From: CAZWVM01 sp964637705
GTDB taxonomy: Bacteria > UBA8481
Assembly: GCA_964637705.1 (NCBI GenBank)
Contig: CAZWVM010000171.1
Coordinates: 1 to 7,803, forward strand
Reading direction: 5' to 3'
Length of the DNA stretch: 7,803 bases
Position 1 is the first letter of the stretch. Each line of letters starts with the position of its first letter. Below the pieces are notes generated by a model. It ran no database searches. It saw nothing but the letters and a program-made list of their open reading frames with translations, and had not been told where the DNA came from. Positions 5,434 through 7,803 of the stretch are shown here, one piece after another. Made by a program: the position numbers and the translations under genes.

Positions 5434-6690
5434 CTACTCCCTTCTCGCGACGAGCGAATCCTGGCCCCAGGCCACGGCGTCGAGGTAGAGATCGGCGGAG
5501 AAGTCGGGGTCGAAGCCGAGGTGACCGCAGCGGGAAAGGTATTCCTCCCAGTCCCCGCGCTCGTAGGCCAGGGCGCAGGACAGGACGCGGTTCAGGACGT
5601 TTTCCTGCCCGAGGAGCGCGTTGCGGATCTCGTCCTCGACCGGGATCTCGACAAGGATCTCCGGCAGGGGGCGGTCCATCAGGGCATCGAGGAGCGAGAA
5701 CATGCCCATGATGAAGCAGGCCGGTTCGCGGCCGACCATGCCGGAGGCGGCGGCCAGCGATTCGCAGAAACGCGCCCGGATGATCGAGTGAACGAAGAGC
5801 TCGTCCGGCTTGTCCTCAAGGAGCGCGGCCAGGGCGATCACGGAAAGCCACTTCCTCAGCTCGATCTCCCCCAGGAGCAGGAGCGCCTGCTTCAGGGAGG
5901 CGACCTTGTAGCGGAGGCCGAAGTGGGCGGAGTTGATGTAGCGGAGGAGCCGGTAGGAGATGGAGACGTCGCGGCGCAGGATCTCCTCCAGCCGGTCGAA
6001 GCTCAATTCCACCCGCGAGAATTCCTTCAGGAGGTCGAGATACCGGGCGCGGGAACCGGCGAGGCGCTGGCCGGTGAGGATGGCGGGACGGCTGAAGAAA
6101 TAGCCCTGGAAATACCGGTAGCCGAGCTCGGACGCGGTCCGGAACGACTCGGGGGTCTCGAGCTTCTCGGCGACGAAGGCTCGTGCGGCGCGGCCGTAGG
6201 TCTTCATCATGCGCGCCTGGGCCTCGGCATCCGAGGCCAGGAAGTCGACCTTCACGAAATCGGCCGACGGCAGGAAGAGGCGTGAATCGGGCGAATCCGA
6301 GAAGTCGTCGAGGGCGATGCGGTAGCCGGCCGCCTTCAGCCGGGAGCATGCGTCCATGACGTCGCGCGTCGGCGGGATCGTCTCCACGATCTCCACCACC
6401 GTTTTTTCCGGCGGCAGGATCGTCATGTGGTCCTGCACCAGCGCCTCGCGCGTGGCGTTGATGAAGGCGGGCTTCCCGCCGAGAAGCGACTCGAGATCCA
6501 TCATGAGCAGGTTGTCGACGATGACGCGCGAGGTCGCCATCTCGGGGCGGGATCCGTCGTAGGAATTCTCGGTCCCGGAGCGGAAGAGGAGCTCGTAGGC
6601 GAAGACCTCGCCCTGCCGGTCGAAGATCGGCTGCCGCGCGATGAAGGTCTTGACGGAAGGAGAGCGCCGGGGGCGTTCAGCGGTAGACAT
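5434..6690 (-). CDS. EAL-HDOD signalling protein (YuxH/CdgJ-like), possible c-di-GMP phosphodiesterase
   Basis: This cytoplasmic signalling protein has 418 residues: an EAL domain (about 14-210) fused to an HDOD domain (about 215-410), the usual YuxH-family layout. Residues that match EAL catalytic positions are visible: E33 in YELLFR, N78 in FINAT, E100 and E103 in VEIVE, D128-D129 in ALDDFS, K147 and D149 in VKVD, E175 in AEKLET, and Q195 in YFQGYFF. Hydrolysis of c-di-GMP is therefore possible, although many relatives are thought to act only as binding or regulatory proteins. The HDOD part includes SISYRLLRYINSAHFGLR (243-260) and lacks the HD catalytic pair, as expected. The ATG overlaps the lipoprotein gene by 14 bases, and AGAGG (6698-6702) lies 7 bases upstream, so translation is likely coupled. 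There is no membrane or receiver domain. Confidence 0.9.
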   Translation of the reverse strand: MSTAERPRRSPSVKTFIARQPIFDRQGEVFAYELLFRSGTENSYDGSRPEMATSRVIVDNLLMMDLESLLGGKPAFINATREALVQDHMTILPPEKTVVEIVETIPPTRDVMDACSRLKAAGYRIALDDFSDSPDSRLFLPSADFVKVDFLASDAEAQARMMKTYGRAARAFVAEKLETPESFRTASELGYRYFQGYFFSRPAILTGQRLAGSRARYLDLLKEFSRVELSFDRLEEILRRDVSISYRLLRYINSAHFGLRYKVASLKQALLLLGEIELRKWLSVIALAALLEDKPDELFVHSIIRARFCESLAAASGMVGREPACFIMGMFSLLDALMDRPLPEILVEIPVEDEIRNALLGQENVLNRVLSCALAYERGDWEEYLSRCGHLGFDPDFSADLYLDAVAWGQDSLVARRE

Positions 6691-7324
6691 CGGCCCCCCT
6701 CTGCATCTCCGTCACCCACATCACCTCGCACGACCCGTCGCCCTCGTCCTCGCGCGTCAGGCTCGAGTGCCACCAGACGGTCTGCCCGTCTTCGCTCTTC
6801 CCGTCGACCGAGACGAGGCGGCCCGTCAGCCGGATCCGGTCGCCCGCGCGCACCGCCCGGACCGCCTCGTCGAGCTCGCCGGTGGCCGGAAGGATATGGA
6901 CGTTGGCGCTGTGGGTGCGGATCGTCGACTGGTCGACGGGACAGGCGCCGTCGAACTCGTAGTAATACCAACGGCCCGACTGGGAATAGGAGATGTGCTC
7001 CTTCGCGGCCGGGTCGGTCAGGGGGCCCCAGGCCAGCGCGAAGTCCACCGGCGAGAGGAGGGTGTTCCAGCCCGAGCCGTAGTCCTCGACGCTCATCACC
7101 TCGGCCTGGATCACGTAGGAGGCGCGCGCGGTCACGGTGAAGGTGAAGTCGCCGCGCTTCAATTCGATCGGCACGCCCTCGGCCGGACCCTGCACCGGAT
7201 CGGCCTTCACGTCGATCGGAGTCGAAGAGGAGGCCGAGGCAGGCGGGAACGAGCCCCCGCAGGCGGTCAGGAGGCAGAGAGTCACGGCCGCGGGGCCGCC
7301 GTATCGGAGGATCATCGCCCTCAT
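6677..7324 (-). CDS. Conserved hypothetical outer-membrane lipoprotein
   Basis: I do not recognise a named family. The 215-residue protein starts with a lipoprotein signal peptide (hydrophobic AAVTLCLLTAC, lipobox L19-T20-A21-C22). Gly at +2 suggests export to the outer membrane. A short Ser/Pro linker follows. The mature part is rich in Trp and Tyr: TFTVTARASYVIQAEV (61-76), YGSGWNTLLSPVDFALAWGP (82-101), SYSQSGRWYYYEF (112-124), SANVHILPA (139-147) and AVRAGDRIRLTGRLVSVDG (157-175), the last resembling an OB-like strand pattern. C128 and C199 could form a disulfide. ATG 7324 gives a proper signal peptide; in-frame ATG 7315 is possible, while the frame opening at 7474 would bury the signal peptide behind about 50 charged residues. 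A -10 box ends 7 bases before the ATG and no Shine-Dalgarno is present, so it is probably leaderless. It heads a two-gene unit with the EAL-HDOD gene. Confidence 0.82.
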   Translation of the reverse strand: MRAMILRYGGPAAVTLCLLTACGGSFPPASASSSTPIDVKADPVQGPAEGVPIELKRGDFTFTVTARASYVIQAEVMSVEDYGSGWNTLLSPVDFALAWGPLTDPAAKEHISYSQSGRWYYYEFDGACPVDQSTIRTHSANVHILPATGELDEAVRAVRAGDRIRLTGRLVSVDGKSEDGQTVWWHSSLTREDEGDGSCEVMWVTEMQRGADVYR

Positions 7325-7331
7325 GCGGCAT

Positions 7332-7359
7332 AATATACCGTCCGCCTCTCGCGGAACAA
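7332..7359 (-). promoter_or_regulatory. Candidate leaderless promoter of the lipoprotein/EAL-HDOD unit
   Basis: On the minus strand TATATT (7332-7337) is followed by only 7 bases before ATG 7324, which places the expected transcription start at the start codon. TTGTTC (7354-7359) lies 16 bases upstream as a partial -35. The AT-rich patch stands out in GC-rich surroundings. Confidence 0.5.
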
Positions 7360-7406
7360 AGCGGAATGCGCCGCCCGGCGCGCGCGTTATCCGTCGAAAA
7401 CGGGAT

Positions 7407-7434
7407 TTGGGTTTTGGGAATTCTTCCGTATGAT
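7407..7434 (+). promoter_or_regulatory. Candidate promoter of the glycogen synthase gene
   Basis: TATGAT (7429-7434) matches the -10 consensus at five of six bases. TTGGGT (7407-7412) is a partial -35 with a 16-base spacer. Transcription would start near 7441, giving a leader of about 32 bases that contains the strong AAGGAG ribosome binding site. It is divergent from the lipoprotein promoter. Confidence 0.45.
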
Positions 7435-7472
7435 GGGCGCGGTTCCGATCCACCTCTCGGAAGGAGATCTCC

Positions 7473-7803
7473 ATGAAGGCCCTCTTCTACACCAACGAAT
7501 ACCCCCCCTACAACTACGGCGGCGCCGGCGTGCACGTCGAATACCTGACGAAGGAACTGGCGAAGCTGATGGAGATCGAGGTCCGGTGCTTCGGGGACCA
7601 GGCCGTGCGAGTGGGCAACCCGGTCGTCCGGGGCTACGGCGTCGATGAGAAGGCCTTCGCCGAGGCCCCGAAGAAGTTCAAGTCGGCTCTCGCCACCTTC
7701 CAGCGGGGCCTCGACTTCAACGCCGCGCCCTCGGGCGCCGACGTCGTGCACTGCCACACCTGGTATGCCCACTTCCCCGGCATCCTCACCCAGATCCTCT
7801 ACG
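7473..7803 (+). CDS. Glycogen synthase / GT4 glycosyltransferase, GlgA-like, truncated by window edge
   Basis: This is the first 110 residues of a GT-B glycosyltransferase that runs off the right edge. It begins MKALFYTNEYPPYNYGGAGV, where Gly16-Gly17-Ala18-Gly19 is the glycine-rich donor loop found near the N-terminus of glycogen and starch synthases. It then has VHVEYLTKELAKL, VRCFGDQ (37-43) and DVVHCHTWYAHFPG (90-103). The combination of EYPP-GGAGVHV with VRCFG and HTWYAH resembles the short GlgA form first described in Corynebacterium (single-chain GT4, about 390-410 residues) more than the E. coli GT5 form. The expected role is alpha-1,4-glucan synthesis from ADP- or UDP-glucose. AAGGAG at 7461-7466 lies 6 bases before the ATG, so the start is secure. 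The catalytic C-terminal domain is not in view, so donor choice cannot be judged. Confidence 0.85.
   Translation, partial: MKALFYTNEYPPYNYGGAGVHVEYLTKELAKLMEIEVRCFGDQAVRVGNPVVRGYGVDEKAFAEAPKKFKSALATFQRGLDFNAAPSGADVVHCHTWYAHFPGILTQILY

Noticed and set aside
4888..6285. 465-residue plus-strand frame opposite the Lrp and EAL-HDOD genes
   Set aside because: It runs across two well-supported minus-strand genes and the intergenic gap between them; composition is that of a shadow frame.
6501..7772. 423-residue minus-strand frame across the lipoprotein and glycogen synthase 5' regions
   Set aside because: It is antisense to the GlgA N-terminus and out of frame with the lipoprotein; it contains no recognisable domain.
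1..7803. tRNA/rRNA genes, CRISPR repeats, insertion-sequence ends or phage genes
   Set aside because: I looked on both strands and saw no cloverleaf-like gene, no regularly spaced repeats, no transposase or integrase motifs and no terminal inverted repeats.

Overview
The window is a GC-rich stretch (roughly two thirds G+C by eye) with a strong G/C preference at third codon positions, which also produces many long spurious reading frames opposite the real genes. A TolC-family outer-membrane channel, an adaptor for a tripartite exporter and a lipobox lipoprotein point to a diderm bacterium. A methylmalonyl-CoA epimerase and a GlgA-type glycogen synthase are further hints. I cannot place it more precisely: high-GC diderm groups such as Acidobacteriota, Myxococcota or Gemmatimonadota would all fit.

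Left third (1-3274, minus strand): a compact efflux operon, transcribed right to left. It runs from an ArsR-family repressor to a LysM-TolC fusion protein to a membrane fusion (HlyD/AcrA-type) adaptor, whose C-terminus runs off the left edge. Both junctions are 4-base ATGA stop/start overlaps, each with a good Shine-Dalgarno sequence. A perfect TTGACA -35, a TATATT -10 and an AT-rich inverted-repeat operator lie just upstream of the repressor gene. This suggests an autoregulated, inducible exporter whose inner-membrane pump should lie to the left of the window.

Centre (3315-4844, plus strand): divergent from the repressor is methylmalonyl-CoA epimerase, apparently made from a leaderless mRNA. 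A GT-B glycosyltransferase follows 13 bases later. The glycosyltransferase ends 7 bases from the end of a convergent Lrp/AsnC-type regulator (4852-5337, minus).

Right third (5434-7803): a minus-strand pair made of an outer-membrane lipoprotein of unknown function (also apparently leaderless) and an EAL-HDOD signalling protein, overlapping by 14 bases. Divergent from it is the 5' part of a glycogen synthase (GT4, GlgA-like), with its own promoter and strong ribosome binding site, running off the right edge.

No tRNA, rRNA, CRISPR array, insertion sequence or prophage gene was seen. The most notable points are the LysM-TolC fusion, the ArsR operator with its ATTC-N8-GAAT core together with the regulator's cysteine layout, and the two apparently leaderless genes.
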